NCBI RefSeq assembly: GCF_012027355.1
Contig: NZ_SNUH01000001.1
Location: 744,001-808,000 of the forward strand
Direction of reading: 5' to 3'
DNA length: 64,000 bases
DNA from: Thermococcus sp. M36
GTDB taxonomy: Archaea > Methanobacteriota_B > Thermococci > Thermococcales > Thermococcaceae
This document shows positions 43,843 to 50,774 of this stretch, in pieces (position 1 is the first letter of the stretch; every line of letters starts with the position of its first letter). The notes below the pieces were generated by a model. That model ran no database searches, was not told where the DNA came from, and was given only the letters and a program-made list of their open reading frames with translations. Position numbers and translations under genes: made by a program.

Positions 43843-43983
43843 TGGTGGGGGCGCGGGGATTTGAACCCCGGTCCGCGGGTTTCTCCGGGTCAGAGCTCCA
43901 AAGGCTCATCCCCAAATCAGCAAACCCGCAAGTCCTCATACCTCTGGAGCCCGCGATGATGGACCAGGCTACACCACGCCCCC
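43843..43983 (-). tRNA. trnW: tRNA-Trp (CCA) with intron
   Basis: The minus strand gives GGGGGCG...CGCCCCC acceptor arms, an encoded CCA end, and a GGGGTTCAAATCCCC T-arm. Joining 43983-43944 to 43880-43843 yields a normal 78-base tRNA whose anticodon arm is GCGGG-CTCCAGA-CCCGC, anticodon CCA. The exon-intron borders form a bulge-helix-bulge: CTCC pairs with GGAG, and three-base bulges AGA and AAA are cut between second and third bases. The intron follows position 37, the usual place. Confidence 0.97.
43881..43943 (-). ncRNA. tRNA-Trp intron that is a box C/D guide RNA
   Basis: The 63-base intron has, in order, a box C (ATGAGGA, in TATGAGGACT at 43931-43940), box D' (CTGA, 43917-43920), box C' (GGATGAG, 43905-43911) and box D (CTGA, 43890-43893). 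Euryarchaeal tRNA-Trp introns of this build guide 2'-O-methylation of their own pre-tRNA at positions 34 and 39. The guide stretches before D' and D would pair with the tRNA exons. The box C is one base from consensus RTGATGA. Confidence 0.9.
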
Positions 43984-44010
43984 ATCCGGCTTAACCTACC
44001 AACACCGAGT

Positions 44011-44850
44011 TTATAAGCTTTGCCCTCCTCTGCCGAGGGATATGCCCCCCACTATCATCGCCAGCCCCAAGACAGTCGCCGGAGCTATGCTCTCTCCAAC
44101 GACGAGGGAGATGAAGAACAGGCTCAGGAAGGGCACGAGGTAGGCCAGGTTCGAGGCGAAGGCCATGTCCCCCTCCACCGCCCTGTACCAGAGGAGGAAA
44201 GTGACCCCCATCTCGAAGAGGCCGACGTAAACGGCTCCGGCGAGACCCTCCCTCAGAGGAACCGCAAACCCGCCGGAGAGAAAGAGTGCAGCCGAGACGT
44301 AAGCGAAGCCGAAGAGGAAGTTCCAGAACATCTTTTCAGCGAGGGCTCTCCCATCGCGCAGGTTGAGGAGCCAGTAGGATGCCCATATAACCGCGCTACC
44401 GAGGCCGAGGGCGACTCCTACTGGGTCGGAGAAGTTTAAGGTTGTGAGCTGTCCCTTCGTGGCCACAATGAGGGCACCGAGGAAACCGAGGGCTAAGCCG
44501 ATGACGGTTCTTGCCCCGGGTCTCTTTCCGAGGAGCGGGATTGAGAGAAGAACGAGCATTAGAGGCCACGTGTAGTTCAAAGCTTGGGCCTCCTGGGCGG
44601 GAAGCCTGTCGTAGGCGGAGAAGAGGACGGTGTAATATAGGAGGGGGTTTATCAGGCCTAGGTAGGCGGAGCGGAGGTTCTCTCTCCTCGGCGAAAAGTT
44701 GGGAGCGTAGAGGAGCCCGAAGAGGATTAGGGAGGTCAGGGATGCGTAGAAGAGGAGCTGGAGGGGAGTTAAATAGCGCAGCGAGAGCTTGAAAGCGCTG
44801 GCAACCGTTGACCACAGTAACACCGCACCGACGGCGTGTTTTTTGGACAT
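44011..44850 (-). CDS. EamA/DMT-superfamily transporter
   Basis: A 279-residue protein with ten membrane helices in two EamA repeats; the first covers residues 5-130, the second 140-275 (SDPVGVALGLGSAVIWASYW opens the second). The substrate of DMT carriers cannot be told from sequence; amino acids, nucleotide sugars or drugs are all possible. The start is ATG 44850. A TATA (ATTTATATG, 44872-44880) is centred 26 bases upstream, and no ribosome site is present, so the mRNA is probably leaderless. Confidence 0.85.
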   Translation of the reverse strand: MSKKHAVGAVLLWSTVASAFKLSLRYLTPLQLLFYASLTSLILFGLLYAPNFSPRRENLRSAYLGLINPLLYYTVLFSAYDRLPAQEAQALNYTWPLMLVLLSIPLLGKRPGARTVIGLALGFLGALIVATKGQLTTLNFSDPVGVALGLGSAVIWASYWLLNLRDGRALAEKMFWNFLFGFAYVSAALFLSGGFAVPLREGLAGAVYVGLFEMGVTFLLWYRAVEGDMAFASNLAYLVPFLSLFFISLVVGESIAPATVLGLAMIVGGISLGRGGQSL

Positions 44851-44995
44851 GGGTTCAATTCATTCTCGGGACATATAAATTCAGCGATTTTGACTCTCCG
44901 AATAAAATTTGGTTCTGCCCCCGTTACCAGACAACACCCCTATTACCTATAAGGCTTGGTCAGGAGACAAAAGTAGGGGTAAAAAAGAGGAAAAC
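44851..44995. other. Intergenic region with gcvT terminator and long-range inverted repeat
   Basis: On the minus strand the gcvT stop is followed by CTCTTTTTTACC, a T-run suited to archaeal termination. ACCCCTA (44935-44941) and TAGGGGT (44974-44980) could pair across about 32 bases. The right part is the TATA region of the DMT gene. No gene was seen. Confidence 0.4.
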
Positions 44996-46192
44996 TCACT
45001 CCTCCCTGAAAGCTCCGTACTTCTTCGGGTCATAGAAGGGCGGCGCAACTGTTATGGCCTTCTTGGGTTTGCCCCTGATCTCGATTTCAATCTCAACGCC
45101 CGGCCTGGCGTACTCCTCCCTGACGAAGGCTATTCCAATGCCTATTCCGAGGAGCGGCGAGCTGGTTCCGCTGGTGACCTCGCCTATGGGTTCGCCGTTA
45201 ACGAGAACCCTGTATCCCTCCCTCGGGATTCCCCTGTCCACCATCTTGAAGTGCACCATCTTCCTGCCGAGGCCGCGCTCTTTCTGCTTGAGGAGGGCGT
45301 CCTTTCCTATGAACTCTTTGTCCCAGAAGATGGCGAAGTCGAGGTTGGCCTGGAGCGGGGTGACCTCGTCTATGTCCGTGCTGAGAAGCTGGAGCTCCTT
45401 GGTCTCGTTGCCGTAGAGGGTATAGCCGGCCTCAAGGCGAAGCGTGTCCCTGGCCCCGAGTCCAGCGGGTTTTATGCCGTACTTTTCTCCCGCCTCAAGG
45501 ATGGTCTTCCAGACGTGGAGGGCCTTCTCTGGCTCGCCCCTCTTGCTCTCGTCCGGGTGGTAGGGGTTCGCGTCCTCGAAGTAGACCTCAAAACCGTTCT
45601 CGCCGGTGTAGCCGCTCCTTGAGAGGAGCATCTTTATTCCGTCGAGCTCGACCTCCTTGGCCTGGAACCACCAGAGCTCGTTGATGTCGATGCCGAAGAG
45701 GTCTTTCGCCAGATCCCTCGCCCTCGGACCCTGGATCGAGAACATGACCATGTCATAGGTCTTGTTCTCGATTTCGAGGTCGAGCTGGCCGAACTTCTCG
45801 ATTCCCCTCTTTATGGCGTTAAACCAGGCGTCGAGCTTCTCGAAGGCATCACTGTCACAGACCATCATGTAGGTGTCGTCCCCCATGTTGAATACCAGCG
45901 TCTCGTCCTTTACCGCTCCGCGCTCGTTGAGAACGAGGGTGTAGGTTCCGCTTATCGCGGGGGGTCTGCTTATGTCGTTGGTGGTGACGTACTGGAGGAA
46001 CTCAAGGGCGTCCTTACCCCTGAATATGAACTCCCCCATGTGGGAGACGTCGAAGATCGCCACGCCGTTCCTGACGGCGAGGTGCTCCTCCTTTATGCTG
46101 GAGTACCAGATGGGCATCTCCCAGCCGGCGAACTCCTCAACCTTCTTGGCATGCTCCTTATGCCAGTCGAATATGTGAACTCTCTTGACCAT
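44996..46192 (-). CDS. gcvT: Glycine cleavage system T protein (aminomethyltransferase)
   Basis: A 398-residue protein with [20 protein letters not shown] and [20 protein letters not shown] at the N-terminus, [32 protein letters not shown] and [19 protein letters not shown] in the middle, and [20 protein letters not shown] at the end, all GcvT hallmarks. It transfers the aminomethyl carbon to tetrahydrofolate (or a modified pterin in archaea). Other glycine cleavage genes are not in the window. GGTGATAGCT sets the start at ATG 46192. A TATA (GTTATAAC) lies near 46226-46233. Confidence 0.95.
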   Translation of the reverse strand: MVKRVHIFDWHKEHAKKVEEFAGWEMPIWYSSIKEEHLAVRNGVAIFDVSHMGEFIFRGKDALEFLQYVTTNDISRPPAISGTYTLVLNERGAVKDETLVFNMGDDTYMMVCDSDAFEKLDAWFNAIKRGIEKFGQLDLEIENKTYDMVMFSIQGPRARDLAKDLFGIDINELWWFQAKEVELDGIKMLLSRSGYTGENGFEVYFEDANPYHPDESKRGEPEKALHVWKTILEAGEKYGIKPAGLGARDTLRLEAGYTLYGNETKELQLLSTDIDEVTPLQANLDFAIFWDKEFIGKDALLKQKERGLGRKMVHFKMVDRGIPREGYRVLVNGEPIGEVTSGTSSPLLGIGIGIAFVREEYARPGVEIEIEIRGKPKKAITVAPPFYDPKKYGAFREE

Positions 46193-46293
46193 AGCTATCA
46201 CCGTTCAAACTTCAACCTGAGCGTTATAACACTTTCCAATGCATAGACAACTATAATAAGCATCACAGTACAAGTTAATACTGAGGTGATCAC

Positions 46294-47130
46294 ATGTTTG
46301 AGAGGGTTCTGTATCCCACCGACTTCTCGGATGTGTCTCTCCACGCACTCCACAACTGCATCCCCCGGCTCATATCGCTCGGAGTCAGGGAGCTCCACAT
46401 CGTCCACGTTATAGACATAACCCTGGCCGAGTTCGAGGCCTTCGAGCTCGAGGAGATATACCAGGAGAAGCTCGAAAAGCTGGCGGAGGAGATGAAGACA
46501 GAGGGCATTGAGGTTAACCCCATCGTGAGGATAGGAATCCCATCGATAGAGATAGCCGAGGTGGCAGAGGAGGAGCAGATAGACCTCGTCGTAATACCCA
46601 GCGCAGGCGAAAACATATGGCGCACCATGTTCCTCGGGAGCACAGCCTCCAACCTAGCCAGGACAACGAAGAGGCCCGTCTTGATACTCAAATACCTCAG
46701 AAAAGACGGGAAGTTTGAGCTTCCAGTGGACTGTGCAGACATCTTCAAGAGGCCCCTAGTCGCCCTAGACTTCTCCAGCTGCTCCATCAGGGTGCTAAAG
46801 GAGGTAAGGAAGTTCGCGGAGCTCGTGGAGAGGGGCATACTTATACACTCGGTTGACTACGGGAAGATAGAGGAGCTCGAGGAGAACATCGAACGCGCGA
46901 AGGAACGCCTGGAGAAATCCGCCAGAGGCATGAACGTGGAGTTTGAAACCGACGTCCTCACGGGGCCCGCCAGCCAGGCCATTATAGGGAGCGCACTCGC
47001 GAGAAGGGCGACACTCATAGTGCTCGGCAAGAAAGGAAGGAACTTTCTGAAAGACCTGATTCTGGGAAGCACGGCCGAGAGGGTGATGAGGGACTCAAGA
47101 ATCCCCGTGCTCCTGGTGCCCTGCGGTTAG
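46294..47130 (+). CDS. Tandem two-domain universal stress protein
   Basis: A 278-residue protein built from two Usp domains. The first (1-145) starts MFERVLYPTDFSDVSLHALH and contains VIPSAGENIWRTMFLGSTAS; the second (about 150-278) starts KRPLVALDFSSCSIRVLKEV and contains LGKKGRNFLKDLILGSTAER. Both fit the ATP-binding pattern in its G-x2-G-x9-G-S form to differing degrees; the second is the closer match. Tandem Usps act as internal dimers. TATA-like CTATAATAA lies near 46252-46260, and GAGGTGATC precedes ATG 46294. The stop codon overlaps the end of an sRNA on the other strand. Confidence 0.9.
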   Translation: MFERVLYPTDFSDVSLHALHNCIPRLISLGVRELHIVHVIDITLAEFEAFELEEIYQEKLEKLAEEMKTEGIEVNPIVRIGIPSIEIAEVAEEEQIDLVVIPSAGENIWRTMFLGSTASNLARTTKRPVLILKYLRKDGKFELPVDCADIFKRPLVALDFSSCSIRVLKEVRKFAELVERGILIHSVDYGKIEELEENIERAKERLEKSARGMNVEFETDVLTGPASQAIIGSALARRATLIVLGKKGRNFLKDLILGSTAERVMRDSRIPVLLVPCG

Positions 47131-47193
47131 ACCTCAGACTGGAACGGCTTCCACATCAAGTTTCGGTAGCTACCCTGTTGCCATCATCGGTCG
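47130..47193 (-). ncRNA. Box C/D sRNA (2'-O-methylation guide)
   Basis: Read on the minus strand: box C ATGATGG (47187-47181), a D' variant CCGA (47166-47163), C' TTGATGT (47159-47153) and a perfect box D CTGA (47137-47134). GACC before box C and GGTC after box D form the terminal stem. Spacings (14 bases to D', 3 from D' to C', 15 to D) are near normal for archaeal sRNAs. A TATA (TTTATAAG, 47222-47215) is 26 bases before the predicted 5' end at about 47192. The guides are GCAACAGGGTAGCTA and GGAAGCCGTTCCAGT, targets not determined. The 3' end overlaps the usp stop codon. Confidence 0.8.
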
Positions 47194-47222
47194 TTTCTTT
47201 CTTTTCGACCCCTCTTATAAAC

Positions 47223-47810
47223 CTACTCCCTCCGGCTTTCACCGGTCATGACAGCGGAGGCCATCATATGGGCCAGACGGAGGGGTTCGGGGGTAAGGCC
47301 CGTCCTAGTCGTTGTCCTGATGACCTCAGCCGCGGTATCCTTCCGGACCCCCACAGCCTGGAAGTAGAGCCTTCCGGGGACCAGCTCCTCTATCCTGGGT
47401 GCCTTCCTCAGAAGGGCTATCCTTTCCTCCGCGTCAGGGAAGTGCTTTCTGATGGCCGCCTCCATTGCCTCCAGATTCGGCCTCTTCCTGACCACCACAA
47501 TAACGGGCAGACCCGTCTCCCCGTGGAGCCTCTCCAGATCCACGACGTTGAAGCCCGCGTAGGTTATTCCCTTGAGGAGGATAACCCTCAGGTCTTTGAA
47601 GCGGGAGCTCAGAACGGCCTCAATCATCGCGTCGGTGGCGTCTAGTCCATCGACGGTTATCCAGCGGGAGAGGACACCAACTACTTCGGACGAGCCTTTC
47701 ATGATGACTCCCACTAGAATGGTCTTCTCTCCTTTGAGTTTAGAAGAAAATGAGAAAGTTCCATCGTCGAATCCGACGACGCGAATCTGAGGCTTGACCT
47801 TTCTTATCAT
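47223..47810 (-). CDS. DUF99 family protein
   Basis: A 195-residue protein. The DUF99 signature is seen as [20 protein letters not shown] at the start, then [20 protein letters not shown] and [20 protein letters not shown]. The family has an RNase H/endonuclease V-like arrangement, with conserved acids in the first strand (GFDDG), but its function is not established. It is the second gene of a pair with cutA (47807-47810 overlap). The sRNA promoter lies just past its stop codon. Confidence 0.85.
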   Translation of the reverse strand: MIRKVKPQIRVVGFDDGTFSFSSKLKGEKTILVGVIMKGSSEVVGVLSRWITVDGLDATDAMIEAVLSSRFKDLRVILLKGITYAGFNVVDLERLHGETGLPVIVVVRKRPNLEAMEAAIRKHFPDAEERIALLRKAPRIEELVPGRLYFQAVGVRKDTAAEVIRTTTRTGLTPEPLRLAHMMASAVMTGESRRE

Positions 47811-48118
47811 GACAGCACCTTCTCAAGCCACTCCGCATATTCATCGTTTACCTTGTCGACTTCGATGCGTGCGATTATGGGAACGGTGTAGGGGTGCATC
47901 TCCTTTATGGCCTCCCTTAGTTCTTTCCACTTCTCAACGCTCGTCTTGAGTATGGCGCCGACTTCCGTGTCTTCCTCTATCTTCCCCTGCCACCAATAGA
48001 ATGCCTTGTGCTCCCTGAGGTTGGCGCAGGCGATGAGCTTTTTCTCAAGGAGGGCCTTCACTACCCTCTCCGCACTCTCCCAGTCTGGAAAGGTCGTGTA
48101 AACGAATATCATGTCCAT
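47807..48118 (-). CDS. cutA: CutA divalent-ion tolerance protein
   Basis: A 103-residue protein that starts [20 protein letters not shown] and has [20 protein letters not shown], then the closing helix-strand [20 protein letters not shown]. Length and motifs match CutA1, a very stable trimeric protein that binds copper and other divalent ions; its role in archaea is uncertain. GGTGGTTTC precedes ATG 48118. The gene overlaps the DUF99 gene at its 3' end. Confidence 0.93.
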   Translation of the reverse strand: MDMIFVYTTFPDWESAERVVKALLEKKLIACANLREHKAFYWWQGKIEEDTEVGAILKTSVEKWKELREAIKEMHPYTVPIIARIEVDKVNDEYAEWLEKVLS

Positions 48119-48191
48119 GAAACCACCCCCAGTTCCAGACTCGACGGATAAGCTTAAATCGGTTGTGGGGATAACCCATGAGGGATGTGGT

Positions 48192-48467
48192 ATGGAGCGG
48201 GTGAGGGCTCATCTCAGGATTTACGGGCGCGTTCAGGGTGTTGGCTTCAGGTGGAGCATGCAGAGGGAGGCCAGAAAGCTCGGTGTCAGCGGATGGGTGA
48301 GGAACCTTCCGGACGGAACGGTTGAGGCCGTTGTCGAGGGCGACCCTGAAAGGGTTGAGACGCTCATCGGCTGGGCCCACCAGGGGCCGCCGCTGGCGCG
48401 GGTGACGCGCGTCGAGGTAAAATGGGAAGAACCAGAGGGGCTGGAAGGGTTTAAAGTCACGGGGTAG
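48192..48467 (+). CDS. acyP: Acylphosphatase
   Basis: A 91-residue enzyme with [20 protein letters not shown], which holds the catalytic arginine of the phosphate cradle, and [20 protein letters not shown] with the catalytic asparagine. It hydrolyses acyl phosphates such as acetyl phosphate or carbamoyl phosphate. Start ATG 48192 agrees with family length; the frame is open upstream to 48111. The TATA-like GCTTAAATC is near 48151-48159. The 3' end overlaps the next, convergent gene by 11 bases. Confidence 0.94.
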   Translation: MERVRAHLRIYGRVQGVGFRWSMQREARKLGVSGWVRNLPDGTVEAVVEGDPERVETLIGWAHQGPPLARVTRVEVKWEEPEGLEGFKVTG

Positions 48468-49050
48468 CCTCTATCCGCTCAAGGAGAACCCTCTTGGGGC
48501 AGTACTTGACCTCGCAGTACTTACACACAAACCTCTCCTTGTCCTTCTCAGGAGTGTGGAGGATGAGCTTCCTGAAGCCCTCCATCTCCTTCACTTTCAT
48601 GAAGACCTCAACGGGAAGCGTCCCGTCTATGACTATGTAGAGTTTAGTGGGTTCCTCCCGCAGGTTTCTGCTGAACACCTCCATTACCGAAACGCCGTTG
48701 TCGGAGAGGAGCCTCAGGGCCTCCGAAAACCCCCGGAGGTAGCTGTCCTTCTCCAGCTCTATCTCCAGAACTTCCCACCCCATCAGGGGCGCGACGTCAA
48801 TCAGGCTCGGCAGCGGGGCGAGCTGCTCGAAGATGAGCTTGAGCGGGTACGTCTTCTCTATGTACTCGATGGTGTGGTAGACTATTTTCCTGTTGACACC
48901 TATGACCCTGGCGAGCTCGCTTATGGGCACCTCAACGTTTCTGAGGTATATCCTGCCGTTCTTCACGCTGAGGCCGTTTTCAAAGAGGAACTCCGCGACT
49001 TTCCTCCTAGCGGGATAGTTCTTGAAGTAGGCCTCGAGTATGAGCATCAT
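48457..49050 (-). CDS. HTH regulator with ACT-like domain (COG2150 type)
   Basis: A 197-residue protein. Residues 1-65 hold a winged-helix part ([20 protein letters not shown]). Residues about 85-165 look like an ACT domain ([40 protein letters not shown]), often an amino-acid sensor. The C-terminus ends in a four-cysteine-type cluster ([15 protein letters not shown]) that may bind zinc. This set of domains fits the archaeal group described as predicted regulators of amino-acid metabolism. GAGGTGAAC precedes ATG 49050. It is divergent from the small gene at 49158. Confidence 0.8.
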   Translation of the reverse strand: MMLILEAYFKNYPARRKVAEFLFENGLSVKNGRIYLRNVEVPISELARVIGVNRKIVYHTIEYIEKTYPLKLIFEQLAPLPSLIDVAPLMGWEVLEIELEKDSYLRGFSEALRLLSDNGVSVMEVFSRNLREEPTKLYIVIDGTLPVEVFMKVKEMEGFRKLILHTPEKDKERFVCKYCEVKYCPKRVLLERIEATP

Positions 49051-49157
49051 TTTTGTTCACCTCTTACTCATATGTGGGTAGGGATGGATATTTAAATCTT
49101 TCCCCCAATGCGGAAGTTTTATTAACTTTAACACAAAAAATACAGAGGGTGGCACCG

Positions 49158-49394
49158 ATGGAAGAACCCATTGTTATTGGAAAGGACAAGTTCCGCATAA
49201 GCGAGGATGAGACGGCAAGAAGGGAGCTCCGCATCATCAAAGTCCACGATGATGTCATACAGGTACAGGAAGAGGTTCATGGCATTATCGCCCTGGTGGG
49301 TGCAAGCTCCAGCGTGAACATCAAAAGGGAAGAACTGAAGAACCTTATCAGGGTGGCCAGAGAAAAGTTCGGATGGACGGACATCTGCGAGTGA
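49158..49394 (+). CDS. Small conserved protein of unknown function
   Basis: A 78-residue protein, MEEPIVIGKDKFRISEDETA through FGWTDICE. Predicted fold is mixed alpha/beta with a central IIKVHDDVIQVQEEVHGIIA. It has no membrane segment. TTTATTAACTTTAAC (49118-49132) provides the TATA and GGGTGGCACCG is upstream of ATG 49158. No family name is recognised. It faces the ACT-type regulator gene and might be under its control. Confidence 0.65.
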   Translation: MEEPIVIGKDKFRISEDETARRELRIIKVHDDVIQVQEEVHGIIALVGASSSVNIKREELKNLIRVAREKFGWTDICE

Positions 49395-49445
49395 GCCGTT
49401 ATCTCCTTTTTTCCAGCTGGATCAGGGATTTAACGCTTCTATGTG

Positions 49446-49462
49446 TATCATCGGCGGTGATA
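49446..49462. promoter_or_regulatory. TGM-like operator upstream of the FBPase TATA box
   Basis: TATCATCGGCGGTGATA has one mismatch to TATCAC-N5-GTGATA. It ends seven bases before the TATA (TTTTATAAG, 49469-49477). In Thermococcales an upstream TGM is where Tgr activates gluconeogenic genes when maltooligosaccharides are absent. The position suits fbp, which acts in the gluconeogenic direction only. Confidence 0.75.
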
Positions 49463-49511
49463 TTAACGTTTTATAAGCATAAAAGTGGTTAAAGCCCTTT
49501 GGGTGGTAGTT

Positions 49512-50639
49512 ATGTCAGTCGGAGACAGGATCACCATCAGCGTTATCAAGGCGGACATAGGCGGCTGGCCCGGCCACTCAAGGGTTCACCCGCAGCTTGT
49601 CGAGACCGCCGAAGAGGTTCTGTCAAAGGCCGTTGAGGAGGGGGTCATAGCTGACTTCTACGTCGCCACCTGCGGCGACGACCTTCAGCTCATCATGACC
49701 CACCGGAAGGGCACCGACAGCCCCGAGATACATGGATTGGCATGGAGAGCCTTTGAAGAGGCCACGAAGGTAGCCAAGGAACTCGGCCTCTACGGAGCCG
49801 GTCAAGACCTCCTCAAGGACGCCTTCAGCGGAAACATAAGGGGTATGGGACCAGGAATAGCAGAAATGGAGATAACCCTCAGGAAGAGCGAGCCGGTCGT
49901 TACATTCCACATGGACAAGACCGAGCCCGGTGCCTTCAACCTCCCGATATTCAGGATGTTTGCCGACCCGTTCAACACGGCCGGCCTCGTCATAGACCCA
50001 AACATGCACATGGGCTTCAGGTTTGAAGTCTGGGACATCCTCCGGCACAAGCGCGTTGTCCTCAATACCCCCGAGGAGCTCTACGACCTCCTTGCCCTCA
50101 TCGGCGCTAAGTCAAGGTACGTCATCAAGAGGGTCTTCCCGAAGGAGGGCCACAGGATAAGCCCGGACGAACCCGTCGCCGTCGTCAGCACGGAGAAACT
50201 CTTTGAGGTTGCCGGAGAATACGTCGGAAAGGACGATCCGGTAGCCATAGTCAGGGCTCAGAGCGGCCTGCCGGCCCTGGGAGAAGTCCTTGAGCCCTTC
50301 GCATTCCCGCACCTCGTCAGCGGCTGGATGCGCGGCTCTCACAACGGCCCAATAATGCCAGTCCCCATGCACCAGGCCAACCCGACAAGATTCGACGGTC
50401 CGCCGAGGGTCGTCGCGCTCGGCTGGCAGATAAGCCCCGAAGGAAAGCTCGTCGGCCCTGTCGACCTCTTCGACGATCCTGCCTTTGACTACGCCAGGAA
50501 GAAGGCGCTTGAGATAACCGAGTACATGCGCAGGCACGGGCCCTTCGAGCCACACAGGCTGCCGCTTGAGGACATGGAGTACACGACCCTTCCAGGCGTC
50601 CTCAAGAGGCTTGAGGAGCGCTTCGAGGACATTGAATGA
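49512..50639 (+). CDS. fbp: Fructose-1,6-bisphosphate aldolase/phosphatase (archaeal type V)
   Basis: A 375-residue enzyme starting MSVGDRITISVIKADIGGWP, with metal-binding aspartates in CGDDLQLIMTH, and PVTFHMDKTEPGAFNLPIFR-like text as TFHMDKTEPGAFNLPIFRMF. Both activities, aldolase and phosphatase, are combined in this ancestral gluconeogenic enzyme, giving fructose-6-phosphate from triose phosphates. Length equals that of T. kodakarensis FBPase. ATG 49512 follows GGGTGGTAGTT; the frame is open to 49485. Regulation by an upstream TGM is expected, opposite to GAPOR next door. Confidence 0.96.
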   Translation: MSVGDRITISVIKADIGGWPGHSRVHPQLVETAEEVLSKAVEEGVIADFYVATCGDDLQLIMTHRKGTDSPEIHGLAWRAFEEATKVAKELGLYGAGQDLLKDAFSGNIRGMGPGIAEMEITLRKSEPVVTFHMDKTEPGAFNLPIFRMFADPFNTAGLVIDPNMHMGFRFEVWDILRHKRVVLNTPEELYDLLALIGAKSRYVIKRVFPKEGHRISPDEPVAVVSTEKLFEVAGEYVGKDDPVAIVRAQSGLPALGEVLEPFAFPHLVSGWMRGSHNGPIMPVPMHQANPTRFDGPPRVVALGWQISPEGKLVGPVDLFDDPAFDYARKKALEITEYMRRHGPFEPHRLPLEDMEYTTLPGVLKRLEERFEDIE

Positions 50640-50742
50640 CCCTCTTTTCTAACTTTCTCTTCCCAGCCTAAATCTTTTATACTTCCCGCTCCAACTTTTT
50701 AGTTAGACCCATCGGAAGCCTTAAATATTCTTCACCCAAAAC

Positions 50743-50759
50743 TAACACTCGGAGTGATA
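50743..50759. promoter_or_regulatory. TGM-like operator downstream of the GAPOR TATA box
   Basis: TAACACTCGGAGTGATA has one mismatch to the TATCAC-N5-GTGATA consensus. The TATA (CTTAAATATT, 50720-50729) lies before it, with a transcript start expected near 50750, inside the site. A downstream TGM means repression by Tgr in the absence of sugar, as needed for a glycolysis-only enzyme. Confidence 0.72.
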
Positions 50760-50774
50760 CAAAGGGGTGAGAAC

